DNA of 64,000 nucleotides, from NCBI GenBank assembly GCA_002104905.1, contig MCFE01000016.1, positions 124,001-188,000 on the forward strand, given 5' to 3'. Positions within the stretch are counted from its first letter, which is position 1, and every line of letters starts with the position of its first letter. The notes beneath the pieces are model-generated. The model saw only the letters and a program-made list of their open reading frames with translations, had not been told where the DNA came from and did not search any database. Position numbers and translations under genes: made by a program. The DNA is from Basidiobolus meristosporus CBS 931.73 (taxonomy: Eukaryota; Basidiobolomycota; Basidiobolomycetes; Basidiobolales; Basidiobolaceae). Positions 47,388 through 57,965 of the stretch are shown one piece after another.

Positions 47388-48470
47388 AACTCCTATTTTT
47401 AAGATATACAGCAGTAGCAACTGATTCCGCCCAGAAATCATAGGATAATTTTTGATCATGGGTCATAGATCTTGCCATATCAATTATTGATCTGTTAGCT
47501 CATTCTGCTACTCTGTTTTGCTGTGGGGAGTATGGTACAGTAGTCTCTTGCTCTATCCCATGAATTTTGCAGAAGTGGATGAAGAGTTTTGAGGTATATT
47601 CTCCACCATTGTTAGAGCGTATTTTCTTAATTTTTTCACCAGTTTCTCTCTCCACCAGGGCTTTAAACTCCCTGAGCTTAGACAGAGCTTCTTCCTTTCT
47701 CTTCAATAAGTAGACCCATGTGTATCTTGTATAATCATCAATAAAAGTGATTAAATACTTCATCCTGCCTAAGGATAAATTTTGCATAGGTCCACACAGA
47801 TCTGAGTGAATTAGATCTAATTTTTTCTTAGTTTTGACTAACCCAGAGCTCTTGAACGGTTGTCTGGCTTGTTTCCATATATTCAGGCTTCACAGTGCTC
47901 CAAATTAGCTGCGGGATCAATTTTCACTCCAGAAATTAGCTGATCTTTGATCATTTTACGCAAATAATCAAAGTTGATGTGTCCAAATATCCTGTGCCAA
48001 AGCATTGGTGTTTCTTCATTTAAGTTACTTATATTTGCTTCCAAGTATGATGGAATATAAGTCAACTTATATAGATTCTGATCTCTGATGCCCAAAGCAA
48101 TATGGGCACCATTTTGATCAGTGATACTGCATCCAGAATTGTCAAAACTGAAACTGAGTCCTTCTGCTGTGGCCTTGCTTACAGAGAGTAGGTTCTTGGC
48201 TATTTCTGGTACATAGAGTACTTCTTTAAAGGTCAGTGTATAGCCTCCTTCACTGCTTCTTAGGTTTACTTGGATAGTTCCTTCTCCCACTGCATCAAGT
48301 GTTCTATCATCACCCATGAAAACCTTCTTAATTGGAATTTCTTGATATTGGGTAAAAAGTTCTTTTTGGTGTGTAAAGTGTTGAGAAGCTCCAGAGTCAG
48401 TATACCACGTCTGAGAATCCTTGTTTGTGGTCATATTTAGTGCATGTATGAATAGTCTATCTTCAGTTGT
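47388..48470 (-). pseudogene. Copia protease, GAG-pre-integrase and integrase
   Basis: Two open pieces. 47,883-48,434 has the aspartic protease site WYTDSGASQHF and the GAG-pre-integrase motif LWHRIFGHINFDYLRKM. 47,500-47,787 has the integrase core with FIDDYTRYTWVYLLK, NNGGEY and PYSPQQNRVAE, which supply the first Asp, the second position and the Glu. At the second position the usual DNGGEF reads NNGGEY, so a catalytic Asp is replaced. Integrase continues in the same sense to 47,388 (MARSMTHDQKLSYDFW) and stops at the MITE. Confidence 0.85.
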
Positions 48471-48538
48471 TGCAGCATTTCAATATTCAGGCTTCTTTTG
48501 CTGATAATCTCTCTTTTTGAGACACCGGTGTGGTGGTG

Positions 48539-49332
48539 TAGAGGTACTCCTGGGAGAAGCTACACAACTCAAGGTGTGTGAGGTGTCTGATGGGTGCAAT
48601 AACCTCTGTGTCTAAACTGCTGGTGTCTTTGTCAATATGTCACTATGGTAAAAGCTCCTGCTTCTCTAGCTTCCTAGGTGCTCCAAGTGTCTCCAAAGGC
48701 CTCTGTGTGTCTTGTGCACTACCCTGAAAAGCTCCTTGATGGCAGGTCTTAGATGTACTGTTGAAGGCAGGTGCAGTGATCAACTGCTAATCAATAAGGT
48801 AGAAGTGTTACTGATAGAAGGGATGATTTATTGATGAGGGATTGCTTTCCCTTAAATACTTTTCCTGATTGCCAAGTGATTACTAATGACAAGGTTCTAG
48901 AAGATTCTAGGTATCAGTGGAATTCTTGATGACATCACTATGAGCTAAAAATATGCCAAGAATGTCCTGGAAGGTTCTAAAAGGCACAGCACTCTCAACC
49001 AATCAGGAATCAGTAGTCTGAAACCTGTGCAACATAGAAATACCATATATGGTATTGAAATGGTAGAGATGGTAACACAGACCTAGGTCATGTGTCACAG
49101 GTGCTGACGCGGGTACTTGCCTTATATAGATACATCTACTGATCACAAAGCTGAATAACATCTGGGATAACTAATGCTAATAACTAATCAGGGTAAACAT
49201 CATATGGGGATAATACTGATAATATGGGCAAAAGAAGAATGGGATAATACTGATAAGATAAAATATGGATAAGTACATCATAATGACTATATGAATAAAC
49301 TTGTCTGTGGGAGGTATGTTTACCCTACCACA
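48539..49332 (-). mobile_element. Solo LTR inside the copia zinc knuckle
   Basis: A 794-bp copy of the family at 23,000-23,769. CCGG is duplicated at 48,535-48,538 and 49,333-49,336. Contains a short internal duplication around 49,204-49,262. Confidence 0.92.
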
Positions 49333-50060
49333 CCGGTCTGATGTGTGTCCTTTCCTTTTGCAGTAGTTGCAAAATAGGTTGCTGTTGCCTTTGTAGGGTC
49401 TTGGGTACCTCCTTTGTTGGTTATCATTGCTTATCAAAGCACTTTCTTCTTCCTTCTTATTGGCGCTTGATTTTCTTAATTCTTCATCCAGGAGCCTTCC
49501 ATATACATAATTTAAGGTCAAATCTTCAGTTCTGGACTTTAGGGCTGATACAAGGCCCTGAAACGTGTTTGTCAGGCTATTCAGGATGGTAACTATCACA
49601 TCCTCATCAGTAGTTGGTACGCCCACAGATTCCATCTCATCTACCAGCAGGGTAATTCTGTTAATTAGATTTTTCATTTCTTCTCCTGGCAGCATCTTTG
49701 TAGTAAAGAATTTTTGTCTCAGATACATTTTCTTGGCAGCTGAACATGACTGGTTGGTGTCTTCTAATGCCTTCCAGGCATTCATTGCTGTTTTTGCTCT
49801 TGAGCATTGAATTAGCAATTTGTCTATAACATCAAGGCAAATGCAGTTAAAGGCACTTTGTTCTTTCTTCTGGTACTTTAAGGCTTCCTCTCCCATGTTA
49901 TTAGGAGGGCATTCTTCTCACATGACAATATCCCAAAGGCCTCTTTCTTGTAGCTGCATCTTCATCTTCACCTTCCACACTTGGTAGTTAGATCCGTCAA
50001 CTTTTCAGCAGAGGGAAAAATTCCAGTAATAGCAGTAGTAGACATTGCAGAGAGTGACAG
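49333..50060 (-). pseudogene. Copia gag
   Basis: The minus-strand frame from 49,896 has a UBN2-like Gag body (TAMNAWKALE, LPGEEMKNLINRIT, EDVIVTILNSL, YVYGRLLDEE) and a CCHC zinc knuckle CNYCKRKGHTSDRC. That knuckle is cut immediately after its last conserved Cys by the solo LTR. The N-terminal start (49,968-50,060) is separated from the rest by a 1-bp frameshift and by a TGA near 49,918. Gag would form the virus-like particle. Confidence 0.85.
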
Positions 50061-50064
50061 CTTG

Positions 50065-50076
50065 GGGCTCATAACC
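50065..50076 (-). other. Copia primer-binding site, half initiator-tRNA type
   Basis: Directly adjacent to the 5' LTR the minus strand reads GGTTATGAGCCC. This is complementary to GGGCUCAUAACC, the anticodon stem-loop of eukaryotic initiator tRNA-Met, and not to a tRNA 3' end. Drosophila copia and yeast Ty5 are primed this way. The same 12 bases are at 9,969-9,980. Confidence 0.75.
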
Positions 50077-50424
50077 TGTTGTAAGAGTCTTGGAGATATT
50101 GGAAGTGATTGGGAGGACAAGTAGATTATGTGGTTTTCACTTAATGATTTATTGAATGTAAAAGTAGTATTTATACTTTTACCTGGTCTTGGCATTACAA
50201 GCATGTAGAATAGATTAAGGAAGGTCCCAAGAATATGTGTGCAAAGTTTGGGGCTGTTTGGACAACTTTGAGAATTTTCATGTTCTGGGTACCTGGTATT
50301 TTGGTGAAAATATTCTAAGTAAATCCCAACAAGGAATTTGGTCAGTATTTGCTAGGATTTGAAGGTAATGATCTAAGTGACTAAGTTAGGTGAATATTTA
50401 GGTGGAAATACAAATTTTACAACA
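50077..50424 (-). repeat. Copia 5' LTR
   Basis: 348 bp, TGTTGTAAGAG...TTTTACAACA, partner of 46,451-46,798. Confidence 0.9.
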
Positions 50425-51086
50425 TGAGTATTCCTCACAAGTAGTGCCTCCAAGGTCAGTGGGCTGTCAGCACGGTTTCCTGGGAGTGTCATGTGGTCTG
50501 GGGTTGGAAGGTCAAGTAGCAGCAGGTAGCAGTGATCACACTAATCAACAAGTTGGTATATTGATCAAAGGGATGATGATTTATTGTTGCTGGATAGCCA
50601 CCCTTATATACTTATCTCACTGGCTAAGTGATTACTAATCATGGTGTTCCAGAAGGTTCTGGAGATCAATAGAAATCTTAATGACATCAGAATGAGCTAA
50701 GAGTATTCTAAGTAGGTGCCGGAAGGTTCTAAGAGGCACAGCACATCAAACCAATCAGGAATCAATACTCTGAAACCTGTGTAACATAGGAATACCATAT
50801 ATGGTATGAAAATGGTAGGGATGGTGACACAGGTTGATCATGTGTTGTGGGTACTGGCATGGGTACTTGCCTAATATAGAAGCACTTGCAGCTAGTAATC
50901 TTACATAAAGTGAGGGATAACCTATGCAATAAGGTAAGCAGGTGTGATAGTCAACTAGCTTATGGGATCAAACTGATCAGGTAAGACAAATGGGATAAAA
51001 CTAAAAAAGTGTAGTAGAGATATAGGGAAGTAGAAAATATGGGAATGAGCACATTTGTCAGTGGGTGTCACTGTCACCCCTCTACA
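50425..51086 (-). repeat. Partial gypsy LTR
   Basis: A reverse-oriented copy of the 51,866-52,935 LTR lacking about 409 bp at the left, where it abuts the copia LTR. Its intact end is CCCTCTACA at 51,086. Confidence 0.85.
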
Positions 51087-51865
51087 GCATTATTGCTAGC
51101 ATGCAACCAATTGTATAAGTGCAAATCAGATTGAATAGCTGCACTGGTACAACAGATGATGTATATATATGCACGGTGTTTATTTATAGGGGTCCTGTCT
51201 CAAATGTGAGACAACCTTGATATTGCTTATATCAAAAATTCAGTGATCACTGGTTTTCAATGGCTTGATATGGATTGCATAAAAAAATGTGTTGTTTAGA
51301 TCATGACAAATGATAGCAATTCTAGGCAATTGCATCATCTTCTCCTAGGTTTTTTTCTCACAGGGATTACTACTCAAGCATTTGGTAGTGATTCACTTTG
51401 CACACCTAAACTACTTTCTTGATGACTATCCTCTTGGCTACTTGTATATTTGTAGTCAGTATTTTGCCTCCTAGTTGGTGAGTGCAATGCTGCAGCTTGG
51501 CTGCGCTGAATTGCTCTGGATGATGCAACTGAGCCGGCCCACAGTGCTATATGCTGACACATTCTTTTACTTGCCAAAGGCTCTACTGGTGGAAGCACTT
51601 CATGTGGGTCATCATCAGTCAGTTCACCAGAAGAAACTCGCTGATGGTCAGGTGTAATGGCATGCCTAGACGCAACTTGATGCGCTGGCATGGCCCTTGG
51701 CTGTGTTTGATGTGATGCTGCTTGTTGATGCAACTCAGCCTGCTCCAATTAACTTGTGTCTTTTTGAGTAGTTTGGCAAGTTCTGGTGATTTTGCTCTGA
51801 AGCACATATGTTGACCCAACATGTGTTGACTCTATGTGGGGTGCTCTTGCAAAGCATGTTGGCAT
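51087..51865 (-). pseudogene. Unidentified Gln/His/Ser-rich reading frame, truncated
   Basis: The open frame at 51,374-51,748 gives 124 residues rich in Gln, His, Ser and Ala (for example HQQAASHQTQPRAMPAHQ and SSRAIQRSQAAALH), with no motif I recognise. The frame upstream (to 51,822) also looks coding but is broken by a stop and cut off by the gypsy LTR at 51,866. A diverged match lies at 31,900-32,020, so this is repeat DNA, probably part of another transposon gene. The block lies between two gypsy LTR ends, each next to GCAT. Confidence 0.4.
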
Positions 51866-52935
51866 TGTAGTGGGGTCACAGTGGCACCCAGTGACAGATG
51901 TGCTCATTCCTATGTTTTCTACTTCCCTATATCTCTACTACACTAATATTACTTTTATCCTATTTGTCTTACCCAATCAGTACTATCCCTTAAGCCAGTT
52001 GACTATCACACCTGCTTACCTTATTACATAAGTTATCCCTCACTTTATTTAAGATTACTAGCTGTAAGTGCCTCTATGTTAGGCAAGTGCCCACGCCAGT
52101 ACCCATGACACATGATCAACCCATGTCACCATCCCTACCATTTTCATACTATATATGGTATCCCTATGTGACACAAGTTTCATAATACTGATTCCTGATT
52201 GGTTGGATGTGCTGTGGCTCTTAGAACCTTCCGGCACCTACTTAGAATACTCTTAGCTCATTCTGATATCATTAAGATTTCTATTGATCTCCAGAACCTT
52301 CTGGAACACCATGATTAGTAATCACTTAGCCAGTGAGATAAGTATATAAGGGAGGCTATCCCTCAACAATAAATCATCATCCCTTTTATCAATATACCAA
52401 CTTGTTGATTAGTGTGATCACTGCTACCTGCTGCTACCTGAAATTCCAACCCCAAACCACAGGACACTCCCTGGAAACCATGCTGACAGCCAACTGACCT
52501 TGGAGGCACTACTTGTGAGGAATACTCAGAGTAGGTAACTTTTATTATATTTGATTCCTTCCCAAGTTTGTACTTGTACAGGCAAAGATAGTTTTCTGTC
52601 TTTGTAACTATGGACCACAGCTGCATTCTTATTAAGTCCCTGCTGGTGGAGTTTACAGTTGTATTGACTTTGGAAGCTTTAGTACATTGTCATCTCAAAG
52701 GACACTGAACCCAGCACATACTTCTGTTAAGACACCAACTAAGTTGGGGATTGTAGCTCAATAGTTTTCCCTTGACAAGCTTGTGGCTTTATTCCTCATC
52801 ACATTAGATTAGAGACAGAACTCAAGTATTTCTAGCAAGCTTTGCCAGAGGTTATTGCACCCAGTGAACACCTCACACACAAAACACTTGAGGAGTGTTG
52901 AATGTATCTCTCCCTTGGACTTATTCACCACCACA
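51866..52935 (+). repeat. Gypsy 5' LTR (1,070 bp)
   Basis: TGTAGTGGGG...CACCACCACA. Length matches the solo copy at 14,549-15,619. Confidence 0.92.
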
Positions 52936-52939
52936 TATT

Positions 52940-52957
52940 TGGCACCCAACATGGGGG
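52940..52957 (+). other. Gypsy primer-binding site
   Basis: TGGCACCCAACATGGGGG, 4 nt after the LTR. It resembles the TGGCGCCCAACGTGGGG site of elements primed by tRNA-Lys, differing at two positions, both CG to CA. The primer tRNA of this host is inferred. Confidence 0.6.
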
Positions 52958-53131
52958 GTTCATACAAGCTCCTTAGGACAAACAAGATTTGCCTGAAGAT
53001 TTGAGCCATTAGCCACTTAATGTAAAGAGGCTACCAATATTTTCAAGATTACAACACCAACCTACCTACCCAAAATGAACTCTATGCCATTATCACTTGC
53101 ACATGGAGCCCCATAGCGTGATGGAAAGAAT

Positions 53132-54328
53132 GTGGAAAGCTTCATATTCAATAGGGAGAAGCTCTGCAAGATGTGCAGTCTATCTGAACAAGAAATAGTT
53201 GAAGACTTCCCCTACTACTACACTGACTATATTACCACTAAGTTTCTCAGACAACAAGACATTCTCACTGACTGGCCCTTAATGAAGACCTACCTACAGA
53301 CTAAGTATGGTAGACCCCAGAAATACTATGGAATTGAAGACCTCAGACACTTTGGAAGGACTGGACTTTCCAAGCTACCACTTGAAGAGTTCATTCAACA
53401 ATATGAAAGTATGGCCAAGCCATTCCTAGAGTCCCAGGCCATAACTGAGTTTACCATGACACTTTACCTTGCACAAGGGCTTCCCCAGCACTTGGCAAGG
53501 AAAGTTGACTTACAGGCAGCCAAGGATGACAAGCCTGGCATTCCTTGCTTTGCAGAGATGAAACATGTTCTCCTAGAGGCAAAGCAAACTTTAACCTTTA
53601 TGAGACTCCTGACATCCAATCTACCAGATCAGTCAACCAAGGAGCCAAGGATTGCTGTTGCTGACAATCAGACTTACACTACCAACAGAATTGACCAACC
53701 TGCTGAACTGCTACAAAAACTAGCCCTCAAGATTAATGGCTCAGCTGAGGTAGCTGTGGAGAGCCCAAGACCTTTGCCCAGACACTGCATCTGGTGTGAC
53801 TCTTCTCAGCATGCAAGAAGAGAATGCTCAGAGCTTAGTCAGCTACTTAGAGAAGGAGTGGTGCTGTTTGATGCTGATGGAATGCTTGCTGACAAGGAAG
53901 GAAGAAGGATTCCCACTAATTTCCAAAGAGGAGGGATAAGAGCCCTTTTCCAGAAATCTGTCTCAGCAACCAGAAAGATTACTGTTTATGCCCCAATTGG
54001 GACTCATACAGTGAATCCAAGCAGCCCTGACAACAGACAATACAAAGTTGATGCCCTTGCTACCAAAAGACACCTCCCTGAAGAACCTGGCAAACCCATC
54101 CTTAGAAGACCACAATTTGAAGAACCTGAAGTTGTCATTGACAAGAGGCCTAGCATGCTGCTCATCCAAGATCCATTACCTCACTTTTGGATGACCTCAA
54201 AGATAGCAAGCTACTCAAGCCCTCAGCTGATTACTGAAAAGCTGCTGAAACAGAACCTCACATTGTCAGTTGGAGAAATCATGAGTGCATCACCATCTGT
54301 TAGGAAGACCTTTGATGAGCAGCTTTGA
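53132..54328 (+). CDS. Gypsy Gag polyprotein, open frame
   Basis: 398 codons without a stop. The first ~150 residues carry a retrotransposon Gag pattern (QKYYGIEDLRHFGRTG, LPLEEFIQQYESMAKPFL, LYLAQGLPQHLARKVD). A CIWCDSSQHARREC motif (near 53,790-53,831) gives a CCHC-like knuckle with C-x2-C-x4-H-x4-C spacing. The C-terminal part continues into a spacer before protease. The frame contains no CpG at all and every Arg codon I checked is AGA or AGG. It stops at TGA (54,326-54,328) and the same frame continues to protease at 54,353, so Gag and Pol were probably one frame. Confidence 0.85.
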   Translation: MESFIFNREKLCKMCSLSEQEIVEDFPYYYTDYITTKFLRQQDILTDWPLMKTYLQTKYGRPQKYYGIEDLRHFGRTGLSKLPLEEFIQQYESMAKPFLESQAITEFTMTLYLAQGLPQHLARKVDLQAAKDDKPGIPCFAEMKHVLLEAKQTLTFMRLLTSNLPDQSTKEPRIAVADNQTYTTNRIDQPAELLQKLALKINGSAEVAVESPRPLPRHCIWCDSSQHARRECSELSQLLREGVVLFDADGMLADKEGRRIPTNFQRGGIRALFQKSVSATRKITVYAPIGTHTVNPSSPDNRQYKVDALATKRHLPEEPGKPILRRPQFEEPEVVIDKRPSMLLIQDPLPHFWMTSKIASYSSPQLITEKLLKQNLTLSVGEIMSASPSVRKTFDEQL

Positions 54329-54352
54329 ACAAGAAAACAAGCTGTTGAACAT

Positions 54353-57300
54353 ATGTACACCCATATAATTCAGACAAACCATGAAGACCACCAGATGGAT
54401 GACAACACTACTGAGTATAAGACCTTTTACTCAGTTGCAACTGCTGTGGCAAAAGGTTATATATATGATGACCCTGTTCACTTTCATATTGATAGTGGTT
54501 CAGAGATTTGTGTTATGCTGCTAGACTTCTGGAAGACACTTAGAAGCAAGGAGCTACTGCCTATTGATAGAGATATTGGATGGAACATGACTGATGCAAA
54601 CTCAGGATCTAGTCCACTCTATGGTGTAGTGCACAAGTTCCCTATTGAGGTACAAGGAATCAAGGTCTGGCTTCCCCTCTTCATCTGCTAGAAGGCAAAC
54701 TTTGACCTTCTGCTAGGTAGACCATGGAAGCCAGTACTAAGGCTACAGCTACCAACTATTCCTATGGGTCAGTATGGTACACCATACAAGGATCCAACCC
54801 AGGACTGCAGTCAACCTTCTGTGGTGTTACACCTAACAATAAGTGGACACATACTGCTTGTCAGAAGACACATCTTGTTATAGAAGAAGATGAGGAGCCT
54901 GGCAATATACACCCCAACATTTGGTGCGGCTCATTATGCATACAGGAGCAGATGGCTATGGTTCAAACAAAATACAAGACAGTAGAGCAGAAGATTAGAC
55001 CATCACTTACACCTTTGACTGATGGATCTTGACCTGCTGATTACATCAGACCACCAGAAGAAACACCAGAAGATATACAACTTACACCTGAGAGACTCAA
55101 GCAACTTATCATTGGTCATGGAAACCTAACACCAGAGGAGATCTTATTATTTGAAGAAACTATGAAAAGGCATGATAAGGTTTTCTCATATAATGACAAG
55201 GAGTTGGGGCACTTAAACACATTGGTTGAAAAACCCATCAAGATTCTTACAGTGCCGCACACACCCTGGTCATTTAAGCCTTACCCACTGCCCCAAGGAC
55301 TCCAAGCTGATGTGCTTGACCTACTTAAGTAGATGATTGAAGCTGGTATCCTAGAACCTTGCCATGGACCTTATGCTTACAAATGGTTTGTGACCAAAAA
55401 GAAGAATGGAAAGCTCGGATTCATTCAGGACATGCAACCTGAAAAAGCAGTCACTATCAGAGATGCTGCTATACCTCCATCTATTGATGACTTTGCAGAA
55501 AGCTTTAGTGGCCACTCTATCTACTCAACATACAACCTCTGCTCAGGATATGACCAGAGCCCCCTTGATGAGACATCAAGAGATATGATTGCACTCCAGA
55601 CACCATTTGGGCTGCTAAGGATGACAAGACTCAGCCAAGGGGCTACAAACTCCATGGCTCAGTTCCAGAGATGCATTGTGAATGTGCTGTACCAGTTTAT
55701 ACCTGAGAAATGTTCTGTCTTTGGTGATGACATAGGCATCAAAGGGCCAAAATTCCAGGACACCACTGAAGTTATACCTGGAGTAAGAAAGTTTGTCTAT
55801 GACCATATTTCAGACAATGATGCCATATTACAAGTCATTGAAGAAGCTGGACACACCATCAGTGGTGAGAAAAGCAGCTTTGATGTATCAGAGATATCCA
55901 TTGTTGGACAAAAATGCAACACCTTTGGTTGTTCACCTGGAGACTCCAAGACACAAAAGATATGCAACTGGCCTACTACCACAAATCTAACACAAGCTTG
56001 TGGCTTTGTGGCAGTTTGTGGGTTCTTTAGGATCTGGATCCCAAGATTTTCTGAGATAACAGAACCAATCTACTGACTACAGAAAAAGAATGCCCCATTT
56101 ATCTGGGGAGAAGAGCAAAAAGAAGCCATACAATTATTAAAAGAGGCCTTAGTATCTCCACAGGTTCTAAGACCTCTTGACTATCAGAACACTCAGTGCC
56201 CACCTAACTTGACAGTGGATGCAAGCCCTATAGGGGCTGGAGCACTACTTGGCCAAGATAATGAAGATGGCAACTGCTATGCCTGCAGATATGAGAGCTG
56301 CCTATTCTCTCCCAGAGAACAAAGATACTCACAGATTAAGAGAGAGCTACTAGAAGTTGTGAAGATGCTGAGGAAGCTGAAGTCACAACTCTACATGACA
56401 CATTTGATCCTGAAGACAGATGCCAAGCCACTTATAGGAATGATCAACAAGCCTGACCTACCTGATGATGCTACAAAGCAATGGATGGCATGGCTGAAAA
56501 TGTTTGACTTTGAGGTCAGACATATCCCTGGCAAGACAAATGTTGTGGCTGGTGCACTCTCCAGGAAGGGACCACAATCATTTGAAGATTTGAATCCTGA
56601 CTTTGATGATATGATTGATGCAGAGATCCAACAGATTGCCATCAAAGACCAAGAGGGAACTACCTGGAGCCTGATCAAGGAATATCTAAGGACACTCAAG
56701 AAACCTAGTTGAATGGAAATTCAGGAGTTTAGGAAACTCTGAAAGAAGGCACATCACTACTATCTCAAAGATGATCTTCTCTTTAATCGAGTGAAGCCTT
56801 GACTTATGCCAAGAAGAGTAGTCACTACTCCAGAACAGCAATTGAACATCATGACAAGTATCCACCAAGGAGAACCAGGAGGACATAGAGGACAAGCAGC
56901 CACCTACAATACTACAGCTCAGAGGTACTGCTGGGAAAACATGTACTGTGATATCTGACACTTTGTTGAGTCATGTAGAGCCTGCCAGAAGAGATCCTCT
57001 AAGCATTATGAAGAACCACTGCATCCTACTTACACAATCTGTCTATGGCAAAAAGTTGGTATTGACCTTGTCCACATTCCAACAGCTGGATTAAAAAAGT
57101 ACCTGATTGTTGCTAGATATGACCTTAGTGGATGGGCAGAGGCTTGAGCCTTGCCCAACAACAAGAGCCGTACCATATGGAGATTTATACTAGAAGACAT
57201 TATCTGCAGATTTGGCTGCATCCAGCAGTTTGTTGCTGACAGAGGAGAGATGACATCCTAAATGACTTAGGAGTTATGCTCAAGGTACAAAATACACATT

Positions 57301-57926
57301 GCTTTTACTACAGCATACCACCCTCAAGCCAATGGAATGATAGAGAGAGGACATGGACCATTGGTGAACTCTCTTGTCAAGACCTGTGAGAATAACACAA
57401 CACTGTGGCCACAGCAATTACATCTTGCACTCTGGGCAGATAGAATTACTACCAAGAGAACAACTGGATTATTGTCATTCAAGCTACTCTATGGACATGA
57501 CTGCATACTACCGGTTGAGTTAAACACAGTCACTTGGAACTCATTGAACTGGAGATCCAATATGCAGACTGAAGACCTCCTTGCAACTTGCATACAGCAA
57601 CTTGATCACCATGACTTGAATATCAACAGAGCTACTGTACAACTTAAGGATACACAACTGAAGAACAAAGTGCCCTTTCACAAGTCACACTGAACAAGAC
57701 CAAACCACTATCACTAGGAGACCCAGTATTACTCTATGACTCCACCTTGGATAAACAATGGAGTTGGAAGTTTGACCACAAATGGATGGGCCCCTACCTC
57801 ATTTCCAAGGTGATTGGAAATGCAAGCTACTACATATCTGAGCTTGATAACACCCAGTTGAGAGCACCAGTTGCAGGAAACCAACTCAAGTTATTCAAGC
57901 ATAGGAACTTTGCACATGAAGATTAG
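54353..57926 (+). pseudogene. Gypsy Pol: protease, RT, RNase H, integrase (broken)
   Basis: Protease: HIDSGSEICV (Asp at 54,491). RT (55,333-56,076): KKKNGKLGFIQDMQ, STYNLCSGYDQ where motif A normally has Asp (Asn at 55,534-55,536), and FGDDI at 55,720-55,734. RNase H (56,209-56,712): TVDASPIGAGALL, KRELLEVVK, LKTDAKPL, and NVVAGALSR where the last Asp is Gly. Integrase (56,743-57,926): zinc part with GGHRGQAATYNTTAQRYCW and CRACQKR, core with IDLVHIP, FVADRG and GMIERGHG, and a C-terminal part with LGDPVLLYDS and WMGPYLISKV. In-frame TGA at 55,030, 56,074, 56,710, 56,740, 56,800, 56,956 and 57,145; TAG at 54,689, 55,330 and 57,268; TAA at 57,259; frameshifts near 54,700 and 57,690. Inactive. 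Confidence 0.9.
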
Positions 57927-57951
57927 TTTGCTTTGACCCAAGCTCAAAGCT

Positions 57952-57965
57952 GAGAGGGGGGTGGA
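57952..57965 (+). other. Gypsy polypurine tract
   Basis: GAGAGGGGGGTGGA directly before the 3' LTR, the expected plus-strand primer. Confidence 0.75.

Larger units (their letters stand above)
46451..50424 (-). mobile_element. Copia (Ty1-like) element with two LTRs, internally deleted
   Basis: Equal-length LTRs (348 bp) at 46,451-46,798 and 50,077-50,424. On the minus strand between them: primer site, gag, protease, integrase, then only the tail of RNase H. Reverse transcriptase is missing. A solo LTR (48,539-49,332) and a truncated MITE (46,940-47,387) are inserted. The flanks (TTTTA and TGAGT) do not match, so the element has no target duplication and was probably joined by recombination or deletion. 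Confidence 0.88.

Noticed and set aside
54326-57147. TGA read as a sense codon (altered genetic code)
   Set aside because: The host receptor gene ends with TGA, and the sites fit CGA decay in a CpG-depleted element; TAG and TAA stops and frameshifts are also present.
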